Shown here piece by piece: positions 1 through 12,300 of a stretch of 64,000 nt of DNA. A program made the translations under genes and the position numbers. Origin of the DNA: Serripes groenlandicus (Eukaryota; Mollusca; Bivalvia; Cardiida; Cardiidae). The stretch lies in contig JASEVX010000005.1 in assembly GCA_031761405.1 (NCBI GenBank), forward strand, positions 6,841,724-6,905,723, in the 5' to 3' direction. How positions within the stretch are numbered: position 1 is the first letter of the stretch; each line of letters starts with the position of its first letter. Under the pieces are notes generated by a model. That model was not told the origin of the DNA, searched no databases, and saw only the letters and a list, made by a program, of their open reading frames with translations.

Positions 1-103
1 CTATGAGAAATTTCTTTGTCTGCTGCAGATGTGTCAGAATACAACAGCATGCTTAAAAAAGACACTCACACCCATCCATCCAAGCATCTACTCCAGCACT
101 TAC

Positions 104-304
104 ATTACTGATCTTGTCTTCTACAAGTTTCTTCAAGCCATCGCCAATCATTTCTACATCTTTTTTCAAGTCCGCCTCGTCGTCAACAAGGTTTTTAATG
201 TTTTCCTTGCCTGGAGATTCGTTGTTTTCCTCTATTTTTGGCATTTCTTGTTTCTCTTTAATTTCGACTGTAGTCACAATTGGTGGTTTGTCCCGATCTC
301 TTGG
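104..304 (-). CDS. PPP1R12A: PPP1R12A exon (Lys/Glu-rich central region), last exon in window
   Basis: Encodes 67 residues, including KPPIVTTVEIKEKQEMPK and KKLVEDKISN, rich in Lys, Glu and Asp. The donor AAT|GTAAGT is strong; the acceptor TGCGCATGCTTAG|CC is acceptable. It is open in phase 0, matching the preceding 44-nt exon. Assignment to PPP1R12A rests on strand, phase and composition. The gene continues to the left of the window. Confidence 0.65.
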
Positions 305-3300
305 CTAAGCATGCGCAAACAACAAACAATATCAATATCATGGGTGTACAAACTCAATTCCTTCATTGACATTTATGTCTTTGTTTTAATTAATCCTTTT
401 CCACATATAGACACTTTCTGACGCCTTTTGCAAACATTGTGGCAAAAGGAGAAATTGCTCATAATGAGCAATTTCTCCATTTGCCACAATATTTTCAACT
501 TTACTCAATAATTATGCTCTTATTTTAAGAGATGCTATGCCCAAATGTTTTCAAAGTCGTCTGCTGCAGATCTTTTGTATGTGGGAAAGGGTTAACAAAT
601 TTGATACCAAACCTTATCCAACATCTAGGACTTTTTAAAACATTGTAGCAGTAAGAGAAATTATTTATAATGTTCTCTGCTATCAAGCCAGTCTGTCTGA
701 CAAATGGTCCATTAAAGCAATTGACAAAACATTGTAGGAAAAGCAACAAAGTTGATCTTGTTAAAAGCAAAGAGTTTAGAATGTCTACATGAAGGGCGGA
801 AAAGCTCATTCAAAAGGTCAACAAATAAAGCAGGGTAGTTTAAATAATTTCCACAACAATTCAGTAGTTTTCAAACCATTCAAACAGTTTGATCACAACC
901 AAAATGCTGTATAAGAGGATATTTCCATGTATACAAATTAAATATTAGTAATTTTCTGGAATTAAGCTGCAAAAATATAAGCCAATTGCCAAAGTGATAT
1001 GCCAATGAGTGGTGCATTTTCATGTCGGCTGTATTGACATTTACACAAGCAGAAATATTATTGAATTATTTCAATGTGCGAAGTTCAATAATATTTCCGT
1101 ATTGCTTAATTTACAACTGCAGTAGAAAGTATACTACAGCATGACAGCAGCAACAGTTTGACATGACGTAGGTCACGCAAAAACCCGACCTTTGAATGTT
1201 ATGCAGTTGATATTATTAACCCTATCCCTCACATAGACGCTTTCTGATGCCTCTGCAGCAGACAGCTTTTTGAAAACATGATGACAAAAGAAGAAATTGC
1301 TCAAAACAAGCAAAAATGATTTCAACTTTCATACTCTCATTTATTTATATCAGCCATATTTTAGCATATTTTAGCATAGATGTTTTCAAAGTTGACTGCT
1401 ACAGGCTTGTTACGTATGGGAAGGGATCAGTTACTACACAATGAAGATCCAGATCTAATAAACGGTGCAGACAACAAATGGAGTGTTCTCTGAGAATTTG
1501 TTTGTATGATGTTTTACGCTGCTGAGAAGAGAAGTTGACAAAAGTCTTTGGATCATGCATGATCAAATACTAACATCTATACACATAATAAGTAATCTTT
1601 AGACTCAATCAAACTGAAAACGTCTAAGGACAAGACTAATAAAATGTGTTTGTGAAACTAAATGCATGTGGGTAGCTACAACAAGAGGGCCATGATGGCC
1701 CTATATCGCTCACCTGAGTAAGTGTTTTAGGGTCCTAATTTAATTGCTCAACAAAAATAAGAAAGAAGGTCAAAAAGTCTTGGTGATGGTTATCCAAACT
1801 TGGTAGAAGACAATTCTATGATGCTGCATACAAAATATGAAGGGTGTAGGCCTAGCAGTTTCAGACAAGATGATTTTGAAAGATTTCCCTATATAAGTCT
1901 ATTATGTCTATAAGATACTTGTGACCCCTGGGGCGGGCTGTTTGTGACACAGGGATTATTTGAACAAACTTGGTAGAGGACCACTATGATGCTACATATA
2001 AAATATCAAGGGTTTGTGCCTTGAAGTATCAGACTAGATGATTTTCTAAGATTTCCCTATGTAAGTCTATAGGAAACTTTTGACACACGGGGCGTGGCCA
2101 GTTTTGAGCCCAGGGGCATAACTTGAACAATCTGAGTAGATGACCATCATATGATGCTACATACCAAATATCAAGGGTCTGGGCTCATGGGCTTTGGACA
2201 AGAAGATCTTAAAAGATTTCACTATATTCTATCTACTGTATAAGTTTGGTAAACATCGCATAATAAATGAAGTTGGTTTTCAAAAGGAACGGAGCTCTCA
2301 TGGATATCTAGCTACTGAATAAGCTTGGTAAACATCAGATAATAAATGATGACTTTAACTTGTTCACAAGGTCAATTATAGCAATTTTGCCAATTTTAAA
2401 GGGCCATTATCCCATCATGCTGGTTTTCGAAAGGAACCGAGATCTCAGGATATCTAGCTACTGAATAAGTTTGGCAAACATCTGATATAAAAAAAAAAGG
2501 ATCACAAAAGCTCACCTTGCCACTACGTGACAGGTGAGCTTAAAATAGATCAACGGTCATTGTCAAGATCACATTTTGGTAAAACTGGAAATGATTTGTC
2601 AGAAGGAATACACATGTCTAATATGAAAACACAATCTCAAACTTGTCAACTGTTCTTGCCACAGACAGGGAAACATTCTATAACCCAGAATCTACAAATC
2701 TAGGACCTCAAAATCTGTACAAATAAATAGCTGCAATGCAGAAGATAGGTACAAACCTGATTCTGGTCTGATGTTTGTTTATTTATTTCATTCTTCTTTT
2801 CTGTAAAGAAAACAAAACAATCATAGGTAAAAAACAAATATTGTTTTTCCTTACTTTTAATAGTGCTTCTAACCTATCAAAATGTGTCCTGGTTTCATAA
2901 CTAGCAGGGTTGACCCATTACCACATAACAGTGAATTTTGAAGACATTTTGGCAATAGGAGAAATTGCTAATTATAAGCAAATTTCTCCCCTTGCTACAT
3001 TTTTCTTTTGAACTCTGTTCAGCAATTCTACTAACACTAAAGTATTTTCAAATCTGTCTGCTAAAAATTTGCTGTACGTGAGAAAAGATAAATTGTATAA
3101 AACTGTCACAGGATGCACCCCTGAGTTCCAATAAGGAAACCATAACCCACATACAGACGACTCTGAAAATGTTTACTCAAAAATATGGTAAATCTCTAAA
3201 ATTGTAAGTATAATTACTGAAAAATGTTGAAAACAAGATGTGTTTGTGAAACACTGATGCCCCCGAATGGCAACATCTAGGTCAAAGGTCAAGGTCGCAA

Positions 3301-6300
3301 GGTCAAAAAATTTGGTACTGACAGAAAGGTCATGTCACAAGGAATACACATGTGAAATATGGTAGCCTTACCTGTTATGGTTCAAAAGAAGTGGTCAAGG
3401 TTAAAGTTTTTTTCGAGAATGGCAACATCTATGTCAAAGGTCAAGGTCGCAAGGTCAAACATTTTGGTACTGACAGAAAGGTCATGTCACAAGGAATACA
3501 CATGTGAAATATGGTAGCCTTACCTGTTATCGTTCAAAAGAAGTGGTCAAGGTTAAAGTTTTTTTCGAGAATGGCAACATCTATGTCAAAGGTCAAGGTC
3601 GCAAGGTCAAACATTTTGGTACTGACAGAAAGGTCATGTCACAAGGAATACACATGTGAAATATGGTAGCCGTACCTGTTATGGTTCAAAAGAAGTGGTC
3701 AAGGTTAAAGTTTTTTTCGAGAATGGCAACATCTAGGTCAAAGGTCAAGGTCGCAAGGTCAAAAAATTTGGTACTGACAGAAAGGTCATGTCACAAGGAA
3801 TACACATGTGAAATATGGTAGCCTTACCTGTTATGGTTCAAAAGTAGTGGTCAAGGTTAAAGTTTTTTTCGAGAATGGCAACATCTATGTCAAAGGTCAA
3901 GGTCGCAAGGTCAAACATTTTGGTACTGACAGAAAGGTCATGTCACAAGGAATACACATGTGAAATATGGTAGCCGTACCTGTTATGGTTCAAAAGTAGT
4001 GGTCAAGGTTAAAGTTTTTTTCGAGAATGGCAACATCTAGGTCAAAGGTCAAGGTCGCAAGGTCAAAAAAATTGGTACTGACAGAAAGGTCATGTCACAA
4101 GGAATACACATGTGAAATATGTAGCCGTACCTGTTATGGTTCAAAAGTAGTGGTCAAGGTTAAAGTTTTTTTCGAGAATGGCAACATCTAGGTCAAAGGT
4201 CAAGGTCGCAAGGTCAAAAAATTTGGTACTGACAGAAAGGTCATGTCACAAGGAATACACATGTGAAATATGGTAGCCGTACCTGTTATGGTTCAAAAGT
4301 AGTGGTCAAGGTTAATGTTTTTTTCGAGAATGGCAACATCTAGGTCAAAGGTGAAGGTCGCAAGGTCAAAAATTTTGGTACTGACAGAAAGGTCATGTCA
4401 CAAGGAATACACATGTGAAATGTGGTAGCCGTACCTGTTATGGTTCAAAAGTAGTGGTCAAGGTTAAAGTTTTTTTCGTGCAGACAGACAGACGTGCAGA
4501 CAGGCCAAAAACTAGATGCCCACCGAATCGGTGATTCCGGGGGCATAAAAATTTGGCAAAAGGAGAAACTGTTTGTTTTGAGCAATTTCCTCCTTTGTCA
4601 CTATGTTTTCAAAAGTTGTCTGCTGCGGATGCTTCAAAATGCATGTATAGGTGGGAAAGGGTTAAGTCATAAGTTTAACAAAACGTTAGAGCAGACATAT
4701 ACAAAAATTAACTTAATTGATGCCTCTGCAGCAGACGTCTATTTGAAAACATGGTGACAAAAGAGCGAGCAATTTCTTCTTTTGTCACCATATTTTCAAC
4801 TCTATTCAATTATCGTACTTTCATTTAAAGTGTGTTTCCAATTATTTTCTGGTATGTTTTCAAAGTTGTCTACTGCAGATTTGTTGTATGTGGGAAAGGG
4901 GGGTTAAATGAGGTAGCACTTCATCAAAAAACCTGTATCTGACTCTGACAATTCCTCCTCGCTGCAGGAACTAGAACTTGTTTTCACCCGCTCTTCTTCT
5001 TTAGTTGCGGGCATCTTTCCATCGAGGGGTAGTCTATCTTGATCCGTTTTCATCATGTTGTGTTTTTGTTCCACACTCATCCTTGTAACAGAGCTCCTGT
5101 AAACAAACAAAGAGATCTGAATATTGTAAACATTTTTTTTTTCAATTTTACTCTTCAAGATGCCAAACCTATGTCAAATATCTGTGTAACATTTTGCATC
5201 TCTAAAATTGAAAGTATAACTACTGAATAGTTGTGGCAAAAGAAGAAATGGCTCATCATATTTGCCACAATGTTTTCATTACTTGTCTGGCAGACGGATT
5301 AAACTATTTTTGCATGTGGGGAAGGGGGGTTAACATGCCCTTAAAAATCTACCAAGCATATTTAAAATATTACATGTATTTGATGGTTTGAAACAAACTG
5401 AAGATGTTCAAAGAGACATTTGCATAGTTGAAAAATGATCCAGCCAAAATCACACTATAAATTTCATTGAGCACTTACAAACAGTAATCCAAAGTTGGTT
5501 ACATAAAAACTAGAAGGACATTATGGCACCAACCTCATAGAAAAAGCTCAAAGGAAGCCTAAATTTATTTTTAGTTAACATTAAAGATATGTCAAATATC
5601 AAAGTTGAACTTGAATATCTATATTTTTACATAAGAGACTTATAAGGAACACATGTGTCTCCTTCAAATAACCAATTAACCCTTTCCCACATACAGACGC
5701 CTTCTGACGTCTCTGCAGCAGATGTCTTTTGAAAACCTGTCGCAAAAGGAGAAGTTGCTCAAATTTCAACTTTATTTAATGATTAAACTCTCAATTATGG
5801 AGTTTTCATGTTTTTGCCATTATGTTTTCAAAGTCTTCTGCAGCAGATTTGTTGTATGTGGGAAACGGTTAAAAATAAAATAGAAGTTTCTGAGTGACTG
5901 AGTGAAAACAATTAATCAAAAAATTTCAGAAATCTATATTAGATACATATTTTCTTCCTTTTCCATGAACAAGAGGCCCAAGAGGGCCAGTATCGCACCA
6001 CTGCCATTATGCAAAAATTAATCTCCTAACAGCCCATCCCCTGGCGGCCAAGTTTTTTGACCACTCATAATGGCTTGAAGGAATCTAATAGAGAGTCACC
6101 CAAGGAACATTTCTACAAAATTATTTGAAAATCAGCCTGACAATTTCGGAAGAGAAGATTTTTTAAAGTTTCACTATAGCCATACAAGGCAAAATAGCCC
6201 CACCCTCTTGTGGCCATGCTTTTCAACCAATCAACATGGCTTGAAGGAATTGAAGGAATCTAATAGAGGGTCACCCAAAGAACATTTTTACAAAATTATT

Positions 6301-9300
6301 TGTAAATCGGCCTGACACTTTCGGAGGAGAAAATTTTTTAAGTTCTCACTATTTTTTTCCTTTAAGTTACCAGAATTTTGCATGGATCCAAAAGGTTAGC
6401 GAGAAGTCGTTTTAAGCAAAAAGTTGACGCACGCACACCGGACAATTTGCCATGACATAAGCTAGACTGGCTTTCAGCCAGTGCAGTTAAAAAAGTACTT
6501 TTTGATATTTCTTAAAGAAGTTGTAAGATCTGAAAAATAGGAAGTACAATGACACTACACAGTTACATTATGAAAGAGGAGAAATGGCTAGTTTTGAGCA
6601 AATTCTCATTTTCCCACAATGTATTCAAGAGTTATCTTCTGCAGAGTGCAGGCCTACATACAGTTGGATGTATAAGGTAAGTTTCAAATAGACAGTGTCA
6701 GTGATTGTAAATTACCATCACCAATCTTTAGTATAACAGCCAATGTAAATCTTTAGAAAAAATATCCTGTATTTTATATGCTGTACAAGGTGCATCGTAT
6801 AACCTTTTAAACTCTAAGAGTCTATGCAGGGAATCATTATTTTTGAAATAGACCAATCAGAATTCTTGATTTGAGAACAGCAGAAATGTTTATTGTTTCC
6901 GGGCCTGTAGGTTTGTAACTAAATAACCGACATAACAGGCAGTTGATATTTAAATCTGTTTCTACTTTTTTGATAATAACTTTCATTATCCGATGTAAGA
7001 AGTTACCCATCATGTAATATAAGAAGAGAATAAATAAATATTATTATCTTAAATATAACAGTAAAATTAAGTAATGTTATTATGTTAGAGCAATTTAAGT
7101 ATTATTAATTAACTATGTTTTGAACTACTTTAGAAGTGAAAAGTGAACATCATCAAATTCCCTATGGGAAAGTGGTTAACTATGTTTAAAACCCTTTCCC
7201 TCATATAGACGCTTTTTGATACCTCTGCAGCAGAAGGCTTTTTGAAAACATAGTGACAAAAGAAGAAATTGCTCAAAACAAGCAATTTCTCCTTTTGACA
7301 CAATGTTTTCTACTTTTAGTCATAGGTTATCCATTCATTTATAGAGATTTTCTATCTTTTGACAAAATATGTTCAAAGTCGAATGCTGCAGAATTGTTTT
7401 ATGAGGGAAAGGGTTAATCTATACAGGACACACATGTCAATTTGGAAGATCTCAAAATTATTTTCCAAGAGTGGAACAATTAACATTCAATCTGCTAAAC
7501 TACATAATTCTTTTGAAACTATAGTCTTTTCTTTTTTCATTCATGTTTTAAAGTGTCGACTGTCTTTAGCAAGTTGAATGTTTATCAATGAACTGTCATT
7601 TTACCTCCGCATCAAAATATAGTTTTTAACCACACCATCTCGACTTATTTCGGGCAAAGAACACCTTGAATAATACAAATATTTTTAACTTCAAATTATG
7701 TCAGAAAACATTCAGTATTTCAGTCCTTAGAGTAAGCATGTATAAAGAAACCTTGTACTTATATTGAGTAATGTTCAAGAAATCAGTAAAACCCATAGAA
7801 AATGTTGAATCTTAACCCTTTCCCTCATATCGACGCTTTCTGATGCCTCTGCAGCAGACAGCTTTTTGAAAACATAGTGACAAAAGAAGAAATTGCTCAA
7901 AACAAGCAATTTCTCCTTTTGCCACAATGTTTTTCACTTTTAGTCATAGGTTATCCATTCAATTATAGTAATTTTCTATTTTTTGACAAAATATGTTCAA
8001 AGTTGTCTGCTGCAGAAATGTCGTATGAGGGAAAGGGTTAACCCTTTAACACATAGAACAAATTTGCAGCGGACAACAAAAATATGGAAATTCTTAATAA
8101 ATGAATGAATAATCATTGAATAGTTGAAAACAATAAGGCAAATGAAGAAATAGTTCATCATGAGCAATTTCTTCTTTTGCCACATTGTTTTCCAAGTTGT
8201 CTGCTGCAGAGGTGTCAGATAGTGTCTGTATGTGGGAAAGGAAGAAACAGATGGATGCTATTATCCCTTTGTTACTGAAGCTTCCCCAAAAGTTTCATTG
8301 AATTCCTTCCTGCCAGCAGTTGCTGATAAAATGCCTGGACATGAAAATGGGATAGACAAGCTCATGCACAAACAAGCAGCAAATGAATATTTCCCTGAAA
8401 TTTTCTGGGAGTATAAAAACTTATGCATGTAGATGTAATGAAGAACACCCATGTTAAGATTAGAACAATAACAAACACAATGTACTGCCCTCAAATATCC
8501 GATTTGTTAAACTTTTTCCTACAAACAGAAATCTGCAGCAGACGTTTTTGAAAGTCAAAAATGTCGAATCTCTCTATAAATGAATGAACAAATTCGCTTG
8601 TTTGGAGCAACTTCTTATTTTTTCACAATGCTTTCAAAAGTTGTCTGCTGAAAAGGGATCAGAAAATGTCTCTATGTTCCGAAAGGGTTAAGATTTATCC
8701 TGCTTTAAGCAGCTAGAAAATCGAAGTAATTCAATATAAGAGAAATTGGCAGAAACACAAGAACTTGCTCTCAATGAGCACTTTTTTCGATTTCCTACAA
8801 TGTTTTTGAAAGTTGTTTGTAGCAGATAAGTCAAACAGTAGTTTTTCTATAAGGCATAAGGTTATAGTTGTTTAACCTGAAAAACCAAAAAGCTTGTTAG
8901 ATATAGCCTGAAATGATTGCTTGCATGCACCATGGTATACCACTGTTTGGGAAACCAATAAGTTAACTGAGAATAAGGATTATTTTTATCTATTTAGAGA
9001 AATTCTAATGAGGAGATTCATGTTATTCACTACCCTTTTCCAACATACAGACTCTTTCTGACGCCTCTGCAGCAGACAACTTTTGAAAAGAAATTGACCA
9101 AAGAAGAAATTGATCAAAACGAGCAAATTGTCCTTTTGCCACAATGTTTTCAACTTGTCAATACCCATACTATCATTTATAGAAAGTTGCCAAGATATTT
9201 TCAAAGTCGTCTACTGCAGATTGGCAGCAAGTGTGAAAGGGTTAAACGCTTCCCATATACAATAAAACTGCAGCAGATAACTTTGAAAACCTTCCTGCAA

Positions 9301-12300
9301 AAATATGAATCTTTATAAATGACAGAATGATTATTGATTAGAGTAAAAACAATGATTTCAAAAGCTGTCTGCTGAAGAGGCTTTAGAAAGCATCTACATG
9401 TATATGTTTGAAAGAGTTAAAAGTAAGAATGTTCATCATATTTGTTTCTAAAGCACAATTTCATTTTCCCCTGTGGTATATCATGTTACCTCAAGGCCAT
9501 TTTGACTCGCTCCCTTAGCCAGAGTCTTCTGCAAACAGGGAAAAATATTTCTATTATAAACAAAACAAAATATAACCATTCATATTTATAAACATAACAA
9601 AGTGGAACATGATGGTCCTTTAGCGATCACCTGATTTAACCCTTTCCCAAATGTAGACGACTTTTGAAAACATTGTGGAAAAAGAAGAAATTGCTCATGG
9701 CGAATTTCTCCTTTTGCCACAATGTTTTCCACTTTTAATTATGAATTATCCATACAATTATAGAGATTTCCCATTTTTTGACAAAATATGTTCAAAGTCG
9801 TTAGCTGCAGATTTATTGTATGTGGCAAGGGTTAATAGAATTTCGATAGAAGTCACTTCTTGGTTGAAATATTATAAAGTGCTGTACTGTAAAAGGCAAA
9901 TCTGATATTTGCCTGATGCAGTAAAGTTATGGAGTTATGATGTGACCCAGGTTTGTACTGGTGACCTTCAGCTACATTTAACCCTTTCTGATGCCTCTCT
10001 AGCAGACAGCTTTTTGAAAGCATAGTGACAAAAGAAGAAATTGCACAAAACATGCAATTTCTCCTTTTGCCACAATGTTTTCCACTTTTTGTCATAGGTT
10101 ATCCATTCAATTATGGAGATTTTCTATGTTTTGACAAAATACATTCAAAGTCGTCTGCTGCAGAATTGTCATATGAGGGAAAAGGTTAACTATAGGCTTT
10201 GATTTATTGGGGTTTTACGCCGTTTTCAACATTATTTCAGTTATATCACAATGACAGTTCACTCATTCTTGAACCCTGGATAAACAAACCAGTACTAGGC
10301 TAGGAAATGTGCCTTGCCCAAGAGTACTCCACCATGACCATAGCGCGGTGACTTGCGATCAAACCCAGGACCCGGTTCGAAATCCCCGACGCTAACCACT
10401 AGGCCATGGTGGATTCCTTTAATAATATGCATGTACAATGTATTTCCTGTGAAAGAATTTGGTCCATTGGCCATCATACGTTGAGTGATCACAAAAGCTC
10501 ACCCCACACTTTGTGCTAGGGCACACTTAAAACACACAGAAAACCAAAATGCACTGTAAATGCTATACATTTCATATAAATGTGTAATATATAATTAAGA
10601 ATCTTGATTTTGTTTATTAATACAAGTTATTGAAGTATTGCAAGAAAAAGAGTTTCCGTTAAAATTCTGATTAAATAACTGATCAGACATGTCAGCAAAC
10701 ATATCTATGGCTACATTTACAGTCTGAAGTTGATAAACATAACTAAGTCAAAAGCTTGTCCAAACAAGAGGGCCATGATGGCCCTGGAATCGCTCACCTG
10801 ATTTTTTTTTTTTAATTTAACTATATAAGACCCGCCCCCTGGCGGCCATAGTTTCCGACCAATCAACTTGGCCTGAATGAATCTGATAGAGGGTCACCCT
10901 AGGAACATTTCTACAAAATTAATTGAAAATCGGCCTTACACTTTCGGAGAAGAAGATTTTTTAAGCTTTCACTATAGCCATATAAGGCAAAATAGCCCCG
11001 CCCCCCCCTGGCGGCCATGTTTTTTTACCAATCAACATGGCTTGAAGGAATCTGAAAGTGGGTCACTTAAGGAACATTTCTACAAAATTATTTGAAAATT
11101 GGCCTGACACTTTCGGAGAAGAAGATTTTTTAAGTTTTCACTATAGCCATATAAGGCAAAATAGCCCCGCCACCCCTGGCGGCCATGTTTTTCAACCAAT
11201 CAACATGGCTTGAAGGAATCTGATAGAGGGTCATCCAAGGAACATTTCTACAAAATTATTTGAAAATCGGTCTGACACTTTCGGAAGAGAAGATTTTTTA
11301 AGTTTTCACTATAGCCATATAAGGCAAAATAGCCCCGACCCCCTGGCGGCCATGTTTTTTGACCAATCAACATGGCTTCAAGGAATCTGATAGAGGGTCA
11401 TCCAAGGAACATTTCTACAAAATTATTTGAAAATCGGCCAGACACTTTCGGAGAAGAAGATTTTTTAAGTTTTCACTATAGCCATATAAGGCAAAATAGC
11501 CCCGCCCCCCCTGGCGGCCATGTTTTTTGACCAATCAACATGGCTTCAAGGAATCTTATAGAGGGTCATCCAAGGAACATTTCTACAAAATTATTTGAAA
11601 ATCTGCCAACCAGTTTGGGAGAAGAAGAATTTTGAAGTTTTTTTCATTTCGTTGCCATGGAAACCAGAATTCTGCATGGATCCCAAAAATTTGAAGGAAA
11701 TCTGGTGAGGTCATTGAGAGGATGCTTTCTGTGAAGTTTCATCCCAATTGACCCACTGGTTACTGAGGAGAAGAAGTTGACGGACAACGCACGACGGACA
11801 ACGGACAAAAGGCGATCACAATAACTCACCTTGAGCAAAGCTCAGGTGAGCTAAAAACAATATTATCAGCATCAACATTCTAAGGAACACAATGTGCCAC
11901 CTACCATGTAGTTAAAGACAGACAGATAATGGAGAATTGAATGTTATGTGTCATCCTACAAAGAAGGGCATCACAAAATCAATGTGGTGATTGACCGTAT
12001 TGATTTAATAACACTATCATTCATGTTAAATACAGTCATGGAAATTAACTTTGAAAATTCACTGGCACAAAGGTTAGTGGAGAGGAACCACTAATTATAA
12101 TGCTTATAATGAAGACAGATAAATGTAATTGTTATTTAATTATTTCATTGACATCAAAAGGCAGACACATCAATAAAACATTGCTAATTAGCAAGCATGT
12201 TTCACAACTGAAATGCTGTTTAAGCGTGCACACAATTTTCTACCTGAATATCTGTCTTCCTTGTTTGTCTCATCCCATTTTAATAGTGTGAGATATGACA

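Larger units (their letters stand above)
9596..10530 (+). mobile_element. Remnant of a pearl/HINE element carved up by later insertions
   Basis: The 5'-type end (GGAACATGATGGTCC, then GCGATCACCTGA, 9602-9634) and a 3'-type end (GATCACAAAAGCTCACCCCA, about 10483-10530) flank two TTAA MITEs (9636, 9978) and a SINE (10199). That the two ends belong to one element is inferred. Confidence 0.4.
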
